Shown here: positions 33,215-46,985 of the stretch, one piece after another
How positions within the stretch are numbered: the first letter of the stretch is position 1
Layout of the letters: each line of letters begins with the position of its first letter
Source of the DNA: Kutzneria kofuensis
GTDB lineage: Bacteria; Actinomycetota; Actinomycetes; Mycobacteriales; Pseudonocardiaceae
Direction: 5' to 3'
DNA length: 64,000 nt
NCBI RefSeq assembly: GCF_014203355.1
Contig: NZ_JACHIR010000001.1
Location: forward strand, 4,094,038-4,158,037
Program-made: the position numbers and the translations under genes
Notes under the pieces: model-generated
What the model was told of the DNA's origin: nothing
Databases searched by the model: none
What the model saw: the letters and a program-made list of their open reading frames with translations, nothing else

Positions 33215-33334
33215 TCAGTCGGTCGGAGCCGTCGCCTCGCGCCACAGGTCGGCCTCGGCCTTGGCGGAACGCTGCCGCCGCACGAAAAACAGCACGACCC
33301 CAGCCACAGCCGCGAGCGCGATGAGCTTCTTCAC
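33215..33334 (-). CDS. DLW-39 family protein, 39 residues
   Basis: Tiny conserved actinobacterial protein named for its DLW motif and length. From GTG 33,334 the product begins MKKLIALAAVAGVVLFFVRR and ends EADLWREATAPTD, 39 residues in all. A hydrophobic N-terminal helix (about 4-18) suggests a membrane anchor. AAGGAGG lies 9 bp upstream. It sits between tRNA-Ile and tRNA-Ala near gyrA, its usual location. Function unknown. Confidence 0.93.
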   Translation of the reverse strand: MKKLIALAAVAGVVLFFVRRQRSAKAEADLWREATAPTD

Positions 33335-33441
33335 GTCGAGTCGCCTCCTTGGCGCTTGCCACCCCTACACAGGACAGGTAGTCCCAACATACACGTGCTT
33401 CCCGACCAGGCACCCGGCTCCATCGCACCCCCACGGTCCGA

Positions 33442-33521
33442 AGGGCGACGGCGAAGCCGAGCCCGAGTCGGGGGTTCGAGGGGGCGGAGCCCCCTCTGCG
33501 GGGCGTGGGGCGGAGCCCCAC
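33442..33521 (+). repeat. Intergenic GC-rich palindromic repeat, copy 2
   Basis: Same element as at 9,820-9,903, sharing a 25-nt identical block and then GGGGGCGGAGCCCCC and GGGGCGGAGCCCC dyads. It lies between DLW-39 and the tRNA-Ile terminator. Confidence 0.65.
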
Positions 33522-33541
33522 AAGACACCGGAAACGATAAA

Positions 33542-33566
33542 GGTCTGGAAGCTGCGCTTCCAGACC
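33542..33566 (-). terminator. Terminator after tRNA-Ile
   Basis: Perfect 11-bp stem GGTCTGGAAGC/GCTTCCAGACC with a 3-nt loop. On the minus strand it is followed by the T-rich TTTATCGTTTCC. Lies 22 bp downstream of the tRNA. Confidence 0.75.
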
Positions 33567-33587
33567 CACTACACCCAATCGGTTCCG

Positions 33588-33661
33588 TGGGCCCAGGAGG
33601 ACTTGAACCTCCGACCTCTTCGTTATCAGCGAAGCGCTCTAACCGCCTGAGCTATGGGCCC
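33588..33661 (-). tRNA. tRNA-Ile (GAT anticodon)
   Basis: 74 nt on the minus strand, acceptor stem GGGCCCA paired with TGGGCCC, discriminator A, anticodon loop CTGATAA and T arm GGAGG-TTCAAGT-CCTCC. Standard position between the gyrA operon and tRNA-Ala. Confidence 0.95.
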
Positions 33662-33710
33662 TTACGGGGGAGAAGATTACCGTACTCCTCTCCCCTGATC
33701 CAAACCGGGT

Positions 33711-34577
33711 CTACTCCCGCTCGGAGAGGGTCACTTCGACGCCTCCGGCCAGGTCAGCGGACACGTTGTAGATGAACGCGCTGACGGTGGCCATCGCAGT
33801 GAACAGGATCACGTTCACGAGTCCGACGACGGCGGCGATGCCGAAGACGCGGCCGGCGCTGATGAGGTCGCCGCCGCTGTTGTCGCCGCCTTGCACCAGG
33901 TCGTTGTAGGTGCCGTTGAGCTTGGTCCACACGTTCATGCCGCCGAGCACGCTGTACAGCACGCCGACGGCGACCATCCAGACCAGGAACATGGCGAAGC
34001 CGAGGACGAGCGCCAGCTTGAGCACCGACCAGGGGTCGACGCGCTTGATCTGGAGGCTGGCCCGCCGGGGCCCGCGGCCGGGGCGGCGCAGCGCGGTGGG
34101 CGCGGCGGTGCCCCGGGGCGGGGTGGGCGTGGGCCCGCCGAGGTTGACCGACGTCCGGGTGGACACGGTCGGCGAGTCCAGCGGGGACGCGGCCGGCTCG
34201 GGCGGCGTGACCGGACGGAAGTTGGTCGTGGCCTGCGAGCTGGTGTCGACGGGCTCGTTGTCGTACGCCGTGGACGCGATGGTGCCGGCGTTCGCCGCGG
34301 CGGCGGCCGCGGCGTTGTCGGCGGTGACCCGCTGCCAGGGCGGCGGCGCCGAGGAGGCCGCCGGCTCCGCGGCGGCGGCTTCCCCGGCACTGAACTTGGC
34401 GGTCTCCTGCTCGTGACTGGCGGTGGCGCCGTTGGTCGCCGGCTCGGCCGCGTCCGCCGCCTCTTCCGGCTGCTCCGGCTTGGCGGGAGCCTCCTCGGTC
34501 GCGACGGACTTCTTCTCGACCTCGCCGTCCTGCTCGGTCTTGGCGTCCGGCTGTTCCGGATTCTCCGGAGTTGTCAC
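33711..34577 (-). CDS. DUF3566 transmembrane protein downstream of gyrA
   Basis: 288 residues. The first 165 are disordered and rich in Ala, Glu, Pro and Thr. The C-terminal DUF3566 domain starts RASLQIKRVDPWSVLKLALV and has two transmembrane helices (about 186-210 and 245-275). It lies directly after gyrA in most Actinobacteria (Rv0007 in M. tuberculosis) and is probably co-transcribed. Role unknown; a link with cell-envelope or division proteins is suspected for mycobacteria. Confidence 0.9.
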   Translation of the reverse strand: MTTPENPEQPDAKTEQDGEVEKKSVATEEAPAKPEQPEEAADAAEPATNGATASHEQETAKFSAGEAAAAEPAASSAPPPWQRVTADNAAAAAAANAGTIASTAYDNEPVDTSSQATTNFRPVTPPEPAASPLDSPTVSTRTSVNLGGPTPTPPRGTAAPTALRRPGRGPRRASLQIKRVDPWSVLKLALVLGFAMFLVWMVAVGVLYSVLGGMNVWTKLNGTYNDLVQGGDNSGGDLISAGRVFGIAAVVGLVNVILFTAMATVSAFIYNVSADLAGGVEVTLSERE

Positions 34578-34623
34578 GAGCGGTCCTCAGTCAGCTTGTT
34601 GGTGTGTTCCCTGCCGCGCCTGC

Positions 34624-37137
<2,514 letters not shown>

Positions 37138-37186
37138 GACTAGGAGTTCCTTTCACACAAGGGCGAGGAGGCGGAGGGCCGGGACG

Positions 37187-39244
<2,058 letters not shown>

Positions 39245-39411
39245 TCACATCCTCCCGAAAGTATACCGGGCGACCCCGCCGAAAAGGCGGCTAGGACCCG
39301 CCTGAGAACGTCACAGAAGCCCGGAAGTGAGTGAACGAGGGTCCGCCGGGCTGCGGATGTCACTCGGTCCGGCTACGTTCGTCTCCGTAAGCCGTGATTT
39401 CCCCGCTGCCG

Positions 39412-39427
39412 TGTTTCACATGAAACA
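39412..39427. promoter_or_regulatory. parS-like site upstream of gyrB
   Basis: TGTTTCACATGAAACA differs from the parS palindrome only at its centre (CACATG for CACGTG). It lies between gyrB and dciA, 4 kb from oriC on the dnaN side. Confidence 0.7.
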
Positions 39428-39434
39428 TGGTGTG

Positions 39435-40163
39435 TCAGCCGTAGGTGTCGCGTGGCCCGCGACCTGGGGCATGTAGCGGCCCGAATCGCCAGTTGGGCGC
39501 CGACGGGCCCTGCACCTTGAGGCGCTTGACGACGTTCGGGCCGACGCCCTTGGCGATCTGCTGCAGCAACTGGCGCTGGAGCAGCCGCAGCTGGGTGGCC
39601 CACGCCGTCGACTCGGCCTGCACCACCAGTTCGCCCTCACGCAGCGTCACCGGCTTGGCGTGCTGGGCCACCTCGGCGCCGACCAGCTGCGGCCACTTCG
39701 CGAACACCTGACCGCCGGAGAGCTGCTCGCTCCAGCCGCGGTCCATGGCCATCCGGGACACCAGGCGGCCGAGCGGCTGCGGGTCGCGGTCGTCCGCCCC
39801 CGCGCCCGACCACCGCCGCCGGCGGCCGCGGTTGACCGCGGCGGTGGAGCGCCGCGCCGGCTTGCGCGACTTGGCCGCCTCCCGGGCGGCGGCGAGCGCC
39901 GCGCGGGCGAGGTCGGATCCGGTCAGGCCCTCCGGCAGCCGGTCGATCACTCGTTCGGGTTGTCCACCATCAGGTGACGGATTGGGGGTAGATCCCGCCC
40001 GATTTGCGCCGTTTGCCGCATTATTGGCCGGTTTCGCTGTGGATCGACGCCCCGGAGTCACCGAGTTATCCACATCATCCACAGGTTTATCCCCAGATGT
40101 GGGGTAAGACGGGCCGGAGATGCGTACCCCTTGTGGCGGATTGCCCGCGGGTTCATCGGACAC
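39435..40163 (-). CDS. dciA: DciA-like helicase-loading protein (DUF721)
   Basis: 242 residues. DciA interacts with the replicative helicase DnaB in bacteria lacking DnaC. The C-terminal DUF721 domain is clear: [40 protein letters not shown], then a hydrophobic helix. The first half is disordered and basic. Its start overlaps the recF stop by 11 bp. Position matches Rv0004. Confidence 0.9.
   Translation of the reverse strand: MSDEPAGNPPQGVRISGPSYPTSGDKPVDDVDNSVTPGRRSTAKPANNAANGANRAGSTPNPSPDGGQPERVIDRLPEGLTGSDLARAALAAAREAAKSRKPARRSTAAVNRGRRRRWSGAGADDRDPQPLGRLVSRMAMDRGWSEQLSGGQVFAKWPQLVGAEVAQHAKPVTLREGELVVQAESTAWATQLRLLQRQLLQQIAKGVGPNVVKRLKVQGPSAPNWRFGPLHAPGRGPRDTYG
40064..40081. promoter_or_regulatory. 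DnaA-box-like pair inside dciA
   Basis: TTATCCACA (40,064-40,072) and TCATCCACA (40,073-40,081) stand in tandem inside the coding sequence for residues of the disordered N-terminus. A further TTATCCCCA lies 4 bp after. They could be DnaA sites about 3.4 kb from oriC, or a by-product of codon choice. Confidence 0.35.
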
Positions 40164-41289
40164 GGTTCACCTCACCGTCGCGGACCTGGTACCGGGCGCC
40201 GGCCAACTCCTCCGGCACGTCCTCGGCGACGGCCGCGGTCACCAGCACCTGCTCCGCGTTCGCCGCCACCTTCGCCAGCTGCTGCCGGCGCCGGCGGTCC
40301 AACTCGGCGAACACGTCGTCGAGCACGAGCACCGGCTCGGCCCCATCATCGCGCAGCAGGTCGTACGCGCCCAGCCGCAGCGCCAGCGCGAAGGACCATG
40401 ACTCTCCGTGACTCGCGTAGCCCTTGGCCGGGTTGTCACCGAGCGTCAGCTCCAGCTCATCCCGGTGCGGGCCGACCAGGCAGACGCCGCGCTCCACCTC
40501 CTGCGGCCGAACCCGGGCGATCTCCGCGAGCAGCGCCGCCTCCAGCTCCGCGACGTCGGCCCGCTCCCGCCGGGGCAGCGCGTCACCGAGCGTGGACCGG
40601 TACCGGATCGAGACAGGCCGCGATTCGGGGGCGACCCCCGCGTAGTTGGCCGCGACCAGCGGCGCCAGGTCGTCGATCAGGTCGAGCCGGGCGGCGAGCA
40701 GTTGCGCGCCCTGCGCGGCCAGATGGCCGTCCCACACCTCCAACGTGCTCAGATCGCCCCGACCGCCGGCCCGCCTCGCGGCACCCGCCGACTTCAGCAG
40801 GGCGCTGCGCTGCTTGAGCACCCGCTCGTAGTCGGAGCGAATGCCGGCATACCTCGGCGCGCGGGCGACCAGCAGGTCGTCCATGAACTTGCGGCGCTCG
40901 CCTGGGTCGCCCCGCACCAGGGCCAGGTCCTCCGGCGCGAACAACACCGTGCGCAGAATGCCCAGCACCTCGCGCGGGCGAGGCACCGGGCCGCGGTTGA
41001 TCCGTGCCCGGTTGGCCTTGCCCGGCGTGATCTCCAGTTCGACCAGCAGCTCACGGCCGGCGTTGACCACCGCGGCGCGGATCACCGCGCGCGGGCTGCC
41101 GGTGCGGACCAGCGGTGCGTCCGTGGCCACCCGGTGCGAGCCCAGGGTGGCCACGTAGCCGATCGCCTCGACCAGGTTCGTCTTGCCCTGGCCGTTGGAG
41201 CCGACGAACACGCTCACGCCCGGGTCGAAGGCCAGATCGGCCTGCGCCCAGGAGCGGAAGTCGACGACCTGGAGATGCCTGACGTACAC
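40153..41289 (-). CDS. recF: DNA replication and repair protein RecF
   Basis: 378 residues. SMC-like ATPase that loads RecA at gaps and stalled forks with RecOR. Walker A is [16 protein letters not shown] (about 32-47), the signature is [15 protein letters not shown] and Walker B is [15 protein letters not shown] start, 3 bp after gnd stop, and overlapping dciA by 11 bp. Confidence 0.96.
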   Translation of the reverse strand: MYVRHLQVVDFRSWAQADLAFDPGVSVFVGSNGQGKTNLVEAIGYVATLGSHRVATDAPLVRTGSPRAVIRAAVVNAGRELLVELEITPGKANRARINRGPVPRPREVLGILRTVLFAPEDLALVRGDPGERRKFMDDLLVARAPRYAGIRSDYERVLKQRSALLKSAGAARRAGGRGDLSTLEVWDGHLAAQGAQLLAARLDLIDDLAPLVAANYAGVAPESRPVSIRYRSTLGDALPRRERADVAELEAALLAEIARVRPQEVERGVCLVGPHRDELELTLGDNPAKGYASHGESWSFALALRLGAYDLLRDDGAEPVLVLDDVFAELDRRRRQQLAKVAANAEQVLVTAAVAEDVPEELAGARYQVRDGEVNRVR

Positions 41290-41292
41290 CGG

Positions 41293-42204
41293 TCAGTGCG
41301 TGGAGCCGCCGCCGGACGACGGACCGGCCATGTGCACCGCGTGACCGCCGAACTGGTTGCGCAGCGCGGCGACGGCACGCATCGCGGGCGAGTCGTCCTG
41401 GCGGGAGGCGAACCGGGCGAACAGCGCGGCGGAGATCACCGGCGCCGGCACCGAGTGGTTGATCGCCTCCTCGACGGTCCACCGACCCTCGCCGGAGTCC
41501 TCCACGTAGCCGCGCAGGTCGTCCAGCTCGGGGTCGGAGTCCAGGGCACGGACCAGCAGGTCCAGCAGCCAGGACCGGACCACGGTGCCGCGCTGCCACG
41601 CCTTGATGGTCGCCGGCACGTCCGTGACCAGCTCGGACGCCTCCAGCAGCTCGAAGCCCTCGGCGTAGGCCTGCATCAGGCCGTACTCGATGCCGTTGTG
41701 CACCATCTTCGAGAAGTGGCCGGCGCCGACCGGACCGGCGTGCGCGAAGCCCTCCTCGCGCGGGCCCTCGGGGCGGAGCGCGTCGAAGATCGGCATCGCC
41801 TGCTCGACCCACTTGTGCTCGCCGCCGACCATCAGGCCGTAGCCGACCTCGAGACCCCAGACGCCGCCGGACACGCCGCAGTCGAGGTAGCCGATGCCCT
41901 TCTCGGCCAGCGAGGCCGAGTTGGCCGAGTCGTCGGTGAACCGCGAGTTGCCGCCGTCGATCACGAGGTCGCCCTCGCTGAGCAGCTCGCGCAGTTCCTC
42001 GACGGTCTGCCGGGTCGGGTCACCGGCCGGGACCATGATCCACACCGTCCGCGGCGCCGCCAGCGCGCCGACCAGGTCGGCCAGGCTGGCGACGTCGGTG
42101 ACGTCCGGGTTGCGGTCGTAGCCCACCACCTCGTGGCCGGCCTTGCGCAACCGCTCCCGCATGTTGAAGCCCATCTTGCCCAGGCCGATGAGTCCGAGCT
42201 GCAC
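41293..42204 (-). CDS. gnd: 6-phosphogluconate dehydrogenase, short decarboxylating form
   Basis: 303 residues. Oxidises 6-phosphogluconate to ribulose 5-phosphate. The Rossmann motif is GLIGLGKMGFNM and the cofactor strand ends GYDRNP, whose Asp would favour NAD over NADP (inference). Substrate motifs: DGGNSRFTDD, DCGVSGGVWG and HFSKMVHNGIEYG with the catalytic Lys and Asn. The length is that of the short, actinobacterial-type enzyme. It sits between dnaN and recF as in most Actinobacteria. Confidence 0.93.
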   Translation of the reverse strand: MQLGLIGLGKMGFNMRERLRKAGHEVVGYDRNPDVTDVASLADLVGALAAPRTVWIMVPAGDPTRQTVEELRELLSEGDLVIDGGNSRFTDDSANSASLAEKGIGYLDCGVSGGVWGLEVGYGLMVGGEHKWVEQAMPIFDALRPEGPREEGFAHAGPVGAGHFSKMVHNGIEYGLMQAYAEGFELLEASELVTDVPATIKAWQRGTVVRSWLLDLLVRALDSDPELDDLRGYVEDSGEGRWTVEEAINHSVPAPVISAALFARFASRQDDSPAMRAVAALRNQFGGHAVHMAGPSSGGGSTH

Positions 42205-42241
42205 GATCGCGGTCCTCTCCGTGTTGCAGGCTGCAGGTAGG

Positions 42242-43378
42242 TCAGCCGGGCAGGCGCACCGGCATCAGCAGGTAGAGGTACCCCTCCGCCACGCTTCCAT
42301 CCTCGCCCACCGGCTTGATCAGTGCGGGCCTGCTCGGTGTGGTGAACGACAAGTGGGCACGATCCGTGCGCACCGCCGCCAGGCCGTCGAGCAGATAGCC
42401 GGGGTTGAACGCGATCGTCACCGGGTCGCCGGTGAACTCCACGGGCAGCTCCTCCTCCGCGCTGCCCTCGTCGTCACCGCCCGCGGACAGCCGCAGGCCG
42501 CCGTCGCTGAACTCCAGCCGGACCTGGGTGCCGCGCTCGGCGACCAGCGACACGCGCTTGATCGCGTCCTGCAGCGAGGACACCTCGATGATCGCAGCCG
42601 CGTTGTGCTCGGCGGGGAGAAGTTGCCGGTACTTCGGAAACTCGGCATCCAGAAGTCGGCTGGTGGTCCGCCGCCCGGTGCCGGACAGGCCGAGCAGGCC
42701 GTCGCCGGAGGCCAGGGACAGCTCGACCGTCGAGCCGGCGCCGCCCAGCGTCTTGGCCGCCTCGGCCAGGTTGCGGGCCGGGACCAGGACCGCGGTGTCG
42801 ACCTCGTCGGCCGGCTCCCAGTCGAACTCGCGCATCGCCAGCCGGAACCGGTCGGTGGCGACCAGGGTCAGCTTGCCGCCGTTGAACTCGACCCGGACGC
42901 CGGTCAGCATCGGCAGCGTGTCGTCCTTGCCGGCCGCGACCGCCACCTGGCCGACCGCCTCGGCGAAGACCTCACCGGCGAGCGCGCCGGCCCGCTGCGG
43001 CATCGCCGGCAGCGCCGGGTAGTCCTCGACCGGCATGGTCGGCAGGCTGAACTTGGCGCTGCCGCACGTGATCGAGACGCGGGCCCCGTCGACGGCGATC
43101 TCCACCGGGTGGTTGGGCAGCGCCTTGGTGATGTCCGCGAGCAGTCGGCCGGAGACCAGGGTCTTGCCGCCGGCCGCGATCGTGGCCGGCACGCCGACCT
43201 GGGCCGAGACCTCGTAGTCGAAGCCGGAGACCGTCAGCGCGTCGCCGGTGTCGCCCTCGTCCGAGCCGGCGTCCAGCAGGACACCGCCGAGGACCGGGAC
43301 CGGCGGCCGCGACGGCAGGCTTCGGGCGACCCAGGCCACGGCGTCGGCTAGACCGTCGCGCTCGACGCGGATCTTCAT
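42242..43378 (-). CDS. dnaN: DNA polymerase III beta subunit (sliding clamp)
   Basis: 378 residues. Ring-shaped clamp holding polymerase on DNA. Starts [20 protein letters not shown] at ATG 43,378 after GGAAAGGA, and ends [12 protein letters not shown] as typical for the family. The longer frame to 43,528 has no supporting features. Immediately follows oriC. Three clamp domains are inferred from length. Confidence 0.96.
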   Translation of the reverse strand: MKIRVERDGLADAVAWVARSLPSRPPVPVLGGVLLDAGSDEGDTGDALTVSGFDYEVSAQVGVPATIAAGGKTLVSGRLLADITKALPNHPVEIAVDGARVSITCGSAKFSLPTMPVEDYPALPAMPQRAGALAGEVFAEAVGQVAVAAGKDDTLPMLTGVRVEFNGGKLTLVATDRFRLAMREFDWEPADEVDTAVLVPARNLAEAAKTLGGAGSTVELSLASGDGLLGLSGTGRRTTSRLLDAEFPKYRQLLPAEHNAAAIIEVSSLQDAIKRVSLVAERGTQVRLEFSDGGLRLSAGGDDEGSAEEELPVEFTGDPVTIAFNPGYLLDGLAAVRTDRAHLSFTTPSRPALIKPVGEDGSVAEGYLYLLMPVRLPG

Positions 43379-43542
43379 GAGGGCGTCCTTTCCTTCGGCA
43401 CGACCTTGGTCGTCCCCGTGTCGTCCGGGCTCGGCACACGACCGGGTCCTAGGGGAGCCCAACGGTAGAGCGTGCGGGGCCGCTTCGTCATGTCGGGGCT
43501 TCCCCGGCCGGACCGCCGCTGTCCCCAACTTCGGCCACCCCC

Positions 43543-43590
43543 TGTTTTTCTTCTTTTCATCTCTTCGAAGAGATCCCCAGTAACAGCAGT
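43543..43590. other. AT-rich patch with 16-bp palindrome, possible unwinding element
   Basis: A pyrimidine run of T-rich sequence is followed by the perfect palindrome ATCTCTTCGAAGAGAT (about 43,559-43,574). It is the least GC-rich part of the origin, lies just before the DnaA boxes, and is a candidate DNA-unwinding element. Confidence 0.5.
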
Positions 43591-43605
43591 AAGGGTTGTG
43601 GATTG

Positions 43606-43839
43606 TGTGGACAACCGGGGTTTGCGCTGTTCAGGTGATGGCTGGGGGTGTGGGCAAGTACCCCGGGTGACCGGTGGACAACTTGGGGCCCCCGTGGACA
43701 ACTTCTCGGCTGCTCCGTTCGGTCCACAGATCGGTCGAGTTGTCCACATCCCCATCCCCAGATGTGGGCTGGTTCGTCCCCAGGCGTTGCACAGGGTGAA
43801 AGTGGCCCAGGTCTCCCCGATGTGGGTGACTGTGGACAA
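43606..43839. promoter_or_regulatory. DnaA-box cluster in oriC
   Basis: Exact TTGTCCACA boxes (either strand) at 43,606-43,614, 43,740-43,748 and 43,831-43,839. One-mismatch boxes at 43,649-43,657, 43,673-43,681 and 43,693-43,701. A weaker GGTCCACA lies near 43,720. Five of the six boxes are on the TGTGGACAA strand. Confidence 0.88.
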
Positions 43840-44635
43840 CTTTTCTGGGATCCGGGGCCGATCGGGCACCCCGGGCCGCCAGAAAAGTTCATCCGCCGAG
43901 GGTTGCGGCCGGCGAGTTTTCTGAGGGCGGCCGGCCCGCGACCGGGGTCGGTGGTCAGAAAGATCACGGAGGCCGCGCCCAGGTCGATGGGCGGATCCGG
44001 GCCGCGGGCGGGGCGGGAGCCGCCGGCGCAGAGCTTCTCATCGAGGGGCGGACCGGCCCGCAACCCGGTCAGCGAGTCGGCGACTTTTCCCGGCCGGGGG
44101 TGGGGCGCTCCGGCGGGGGCAGTGAGAAAGGGGTCGGCGGCGGCCGGGGCGGCGGGCCCAAGGGCTGACCGGCGGCCGGGCGGTGAGCTCCGTCGACTGG
44201 TCGGCGGGCGTGGCCGACGCCGGCTTTCTGGCCGAGGTCGATGGCGGCTCCGCGAGGCCGACCAGAAAGGTCGCGCCTCTCTGATCAGAGCCCGGCCGGC
44301 TGGCTCGCGACCGCGCCGCCACCCGCTGCCGATCTGGCCGGCACCGCGTCCGGTCGACCTGGTGTCGGCGGACCGTCAGTCTTTCTGGCTGGGCTCGGCG
44401 CCGGGCGCGCCCCCTCAGTCAGAAAGGTCGCGCCGTGGACCGGCGGCCCCGCGGGCCGAGGTGGTCCGGCGCGTAGATCAGTAAGGTGCGGCACCGCGGA
44501 CGCGGCCGCCATCTTTCTCACTGGCTTGGGTGACCGCGCCGGGCACGTGGTGAGAAAGGTCGGCCAGGGGGCAACCCGGCGGCGGGAAGGTTTCTCACCG
44601 GGGCCGGCGGCGGACCGGGGTGCCTCGTGAGAAAG
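43838..44635. repeat. Array of 46-bp dyads with a constant 30-nt spacer in oriC
   Basis: Arms CTTTCTGG or CTTTCTCA and their complements face each other with exactly 30 nt between. Units: 43,841-43,886 (arms extend to 11 bp), 43,917-43,962, 44,224-44,269, 44,381-44,426, 44,513-44,558 and 44,590-44,635. A degenerate unit lies at 44,085-44,130, and single half-sites at 44,033 and 44,479. The right arm usually continues GGTCG. The AT-rich arms stand out in very GC-rich spacers that are unrelated in sequence. No known origin-binding protein is recognised from the motif. Confidence 0.85.
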
Positions 44636-44716
44636 AAGTCGGCGTCGGGCGGCCAGGGCCGGACAGCCGCGAGCGGCCCACCGGGATGCGGGGGCCGCTC
44701 AGGGACGAAACGGGGG

Positions 44717-46264
44717 TCAGCCGCGGGCGCGCTGCTTGATGCGGGAGGTCAGCTCCTGCACCTGGTCGTAGATCCGCCGGCGCTCCGCCATCTCCTTGCG
44801 GATCTTCTTGTCCGCGTGCATGACGGTGGTGTGGTCGCGGCCGCCGAAGGTCTGGCCGATCTTGGGCAGCGACAGGTCGGTCAGCTCCCGGCACAGATAC
44901 ATGGAGATCTGCCGGGCCTGGGCCAGCGCCTTGGTCTTGCCCGGGCCGCACAGGTCGTCGATGGTCACGCCGAAGAACTCGGCGGTCACGGCCATGATCG
45001 TCGGGGCGGTGATCTCCGGGGCGTGCGAGTCCGGGATCAGGTCCCGCAGCACGATCTCGGCCAGCTGCACGTCGACGGGCTGCCGGTTCAGCGACGCGAA
45101 CGCGGTGACCCGGATCAGCGCACCCTCCAGCTCCCGGATGTTGCGCTCGATCCGGGCGGCGATGAACTCCAGCACCTCCGCCGGCGCGGCCAGCCGGTCC
45201 TGCGCGGCCTTCTTGCGCAGGATGGCGATCCGCGTCTCCAGCTCGGGCGGCTGGATGTCGGTGATCAGGCCCCACTCGAACCGCGTGCGCAGCCGGTCCT
45301 CCAGGGTCTCCAGCCGCTTGGGCGGCCGGTCCGAGGACACCACGATCTGCTTGTTCGAGTTGTGCAGCGTGTTGAAGGTGTGGAAGAACTCCTCCTGCGT
45401 TCCTTCCTTGCCCTCCAGGAACTGGATGTCGTCGACGAGCAGCACGTCGATGTCCCGGTAGCGGCGCTGGAAGGCGATCTTGCGGTCGTCCCGCAGGGAG
45501 TTGATGAAGTCGTTGGTGAACTCCTCGGTGGACACGTACCGCACCCGCATCCCCGGGAACAGCCGCTGCGCGTAGTGCCCGACGGCGTGCAGCAGGTGGG
45601 TCTTGCCCAGACCGGACTCGCCCCAGATGAACAGCGGGTTGTACGCGCGCGCCGGCGCCTCGGCCACCGCCACCGCGGCCGCGTGGGCGAACCGGTTGGA
45701 CGCGCCGATGACAAAGGTGTCGAAGGTGTACTTCTCGTTCAGCCTGGTCTGCGAGTTGGTCTGCTGGCTCGGCTGCGCCGCCGGCGGCCCGCTGAACGTC
45801 GGCCAGATCTCGTGCACGGTGGCCAGCGCCTCGCGCTCCTCGTCCACCTCGTCCTCGGACTCGCCGTCCTCGGACAGGGTGATCGCCGGCATCGGCGCGG
45901 TCTGCTCCGCGGGGGCGACGGCCGGCGGGCGCGGAGCGGGCGTGGTGATCAGCGGCTGCGGGGTGGGCGCGGGCGGCGGGCCGGCGGCGGCGCGCGGCAC
46001 CACGGTGTCGACCTTGACGGCCAGCGACACCGGGCGGCCGAGCCGGCGGGACAGCGCGGCGGTGATCGGATCGCGCAGCGCCCGCTCGATGGCCTCCTTG
46101 GCGAAGTCGCTCGGCGCGCCGAGCAGGACCGTGCCGTCCAGCAGCCCGATCGGCCGGGTCACCCGCATCCAGGCGCGCTGCAAGGAGGACAGGGCCCCTG
46201 CGGCGAGCAGTTCCTGGACGACCTGGTCCCATACCTGACCGAGGTTGGTCTGGTCGTCGGACAC
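44717..46264 (-). CDS. dnaA: Chromosomal replication initiator DnaA
   Basis: 515 residues from GTG 46,264 with GGGGAG upstream. Domain I is about 1-90, a disordered Pro/Glu-rich domain II about 95-170. The AAA+ domain follows with Walker [16 protein letters not shown] near 213-227 and Walker [13 protein letters not shown] near 271-283. The DNA-binding domain IV ends with [15 protein letters not shown]. It binds the TTGTCCACA boxes in oriC and in its own leader. Confidence 0.97.
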   Translation of the reverse strand: MSDDQTNLGQVWDQVVQELLAAGALSSLQRAWMRVTRPIGLLDGTVLLGAPSDFAKEAIERALRDPITAALSRRLGRPVSLAVKVDTVVPRAAAGPPPAPTPQPLITTPAPRPPAVAPAEQTAPMPAITLSEDGESEDEVDEEREALATVHEIWPTFSGPPAAQPSQQTNSQTRLNEKYTFDTFVIGASNRFAHAAAVAVAEAPARAYNPLFIWGESGLGKTHLLHAVGHYAQRLFPGMRVRYVSTEEFTNDFINSLRDDRKIAFQRRYRDIDVLLVDDIQFLEGKEGTQEEFFHTFNTLHNSNKQIVVSSDRPPKRLETLEDRLRTRFEWGLITDIQPPELETRIAILRKKAAQDRLAAPAEVLEFIAARIERNIRELEGALIRVTAFASLNRQPVDVQLAEIVLRDLIPDSHAPEITAPTIMAVTAEFFGVTIDDLCGPGKTKALAQARQISMYLCRELTDLSLPKIGQTFGGRDHTTVMHADKKIRKEMAERRRIYDQVQELTSRIKQRARG

Positions 46265-46352
46265 GCCCTGCTCCCCTCCCCTCGCCTGTTTCGCCGACGC
46301 CGGGTCGGCGTGCGAATGCGCAGCAGCCCCAGAGCGTCACGTCCGGTTGCGC

Positions 46353-46390
46353 TGTGGACACCGGACCGTGTAGTCCACAGGTTGTCCACA
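46353..46390. promoter_or_regulatory. DnaA boxes upstream of dnaA
   Basis: TGTGGACAC (46,353-46,361), TAGTCCACA (46,371-46,379) and an exact TTGTCCACA (46,382-46,390), 90-125 bp upstream of dnaA. CTGTGGAC and GTCCACAG also form an 8-bp inverted repeat. This arrangement indicates autoregulation of dnaA. Confidence 0.75.
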
Positions 46391-46626
46391 ACTGTGCACG
46401 AAGGTACGCCGGGACACATCGGCGCCTCGCACTGGGTCGGCCAGCGGCGGGGTCCGGGTTCCGCGCGGACGGTTCGGCGCCACGTGTGGGGAGCCCCGGG
46501 CCGGGCCCGAGGGCGAAACCGCGGAGGAGCACGCTAACAAGGCGTGGCAGCCGCCACAAGACGAACCGGCCGGTCACTCCCCCACCGTGACCGTCTGTCC
46601 CCTGATGGGGTGGCTGGGCTGCCGAT

Positions 46627-46655
46627 TTGAGAACCGGCGCGTAGCTGCGTACTCT
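46627..46655 (+). promoter_or_regulatory. Candidate sigma-A-type promoter for rpmH operon
   Basis: TTGAGA (46,627-46,632) and TACTCT (46,650-46,655) spaced by 17 bp, about 170 bp upstream of rpmH. Hexamers and spacing suit the housekeeping sigma factor. Confidence 0.45.
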
Positions 46656-46829
46656 CGAATGGTCTCCCGCTGGCAGCGGGCGTCTTCGCGCGCCCGTGCC
46701 AATGAGCGCCGGAACGTGATCCGGCGCCCACGACTCTCGTCCGGTGTGGCCGTGTAGTGCGGTGACCGTGTGAGTGCGGCTGGGGGACACCACCAGACCT
46801 GCTTGCAGTGAGCACCGGGAGACCCAGAA

Positions 46830-46973
46830 GTGAGCAAGGGTAAGCGCACCTTCCAGCCCAACAACCGTCGTCGCGCCAAGACCCACGGGTTCCGGCTGCG
46901 GATGCGTACTCGCGCGGGCCGCGCGATCCTCGCCGCTCGCCGCGGCAAGGGCCGCGCCCGCCTCTCGGCCTGA
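46830..46973 (+). CDS. rpmH: 50S ribosomal protein L34
   Basis: 47 residues from GTG 46,830: [20 protein letters not shown], then [20 protein letters not shown] and a short basic end. All conserved L34 positions are present. First gene of the rpmH-rnpA-yidD-yidC-jag operon, divergent from dnaA. Confidence 0.97.
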   Translation: MSKGKRTFQPNNRRRAKTHGFRLRMRTRAGRAILAARRGKGRARLSA

Positions 46974-46985
46974 CCCCGACGCGCC

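Larger units (their letters stand above)
43379..44716. other. oriC: Chromosomal replication origin oriC (dnaN-dnaA intergenic region)
   Basis: 1,338 bp between dnaN and dnaA without a credible gene. The dnaN-proximal part has an AT-rich patch (about 43,543-43,590) and a cluster of DnaA boxes (43,606-43,839). The dnaA-proximal 800 bp contains the array of 30-nt-spaced dyads described separately. The location between dnaA and dnaN and the number of DnaA boxes fit the established actinobacterial origin. Confidence 0.93.
46265..46829. promoter_or_regulatory. dnaA-rpmH divergent promoter region
   Basis: 565 bp without a gene, holding the dnaA promoter and its DnaA boxes on one side and the rpmH promoter on the other. 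The rpmH leader from about 46,660 is long (about 170 nt). No further structure recognised. Confidence 0.7.

Noticed and set aside
43648-44484. 278-residue open frame running through oriC
   Set aside because: It crosses DnaA boxes and the dyad array, lacks conserved features and results from high GC content with few stops.
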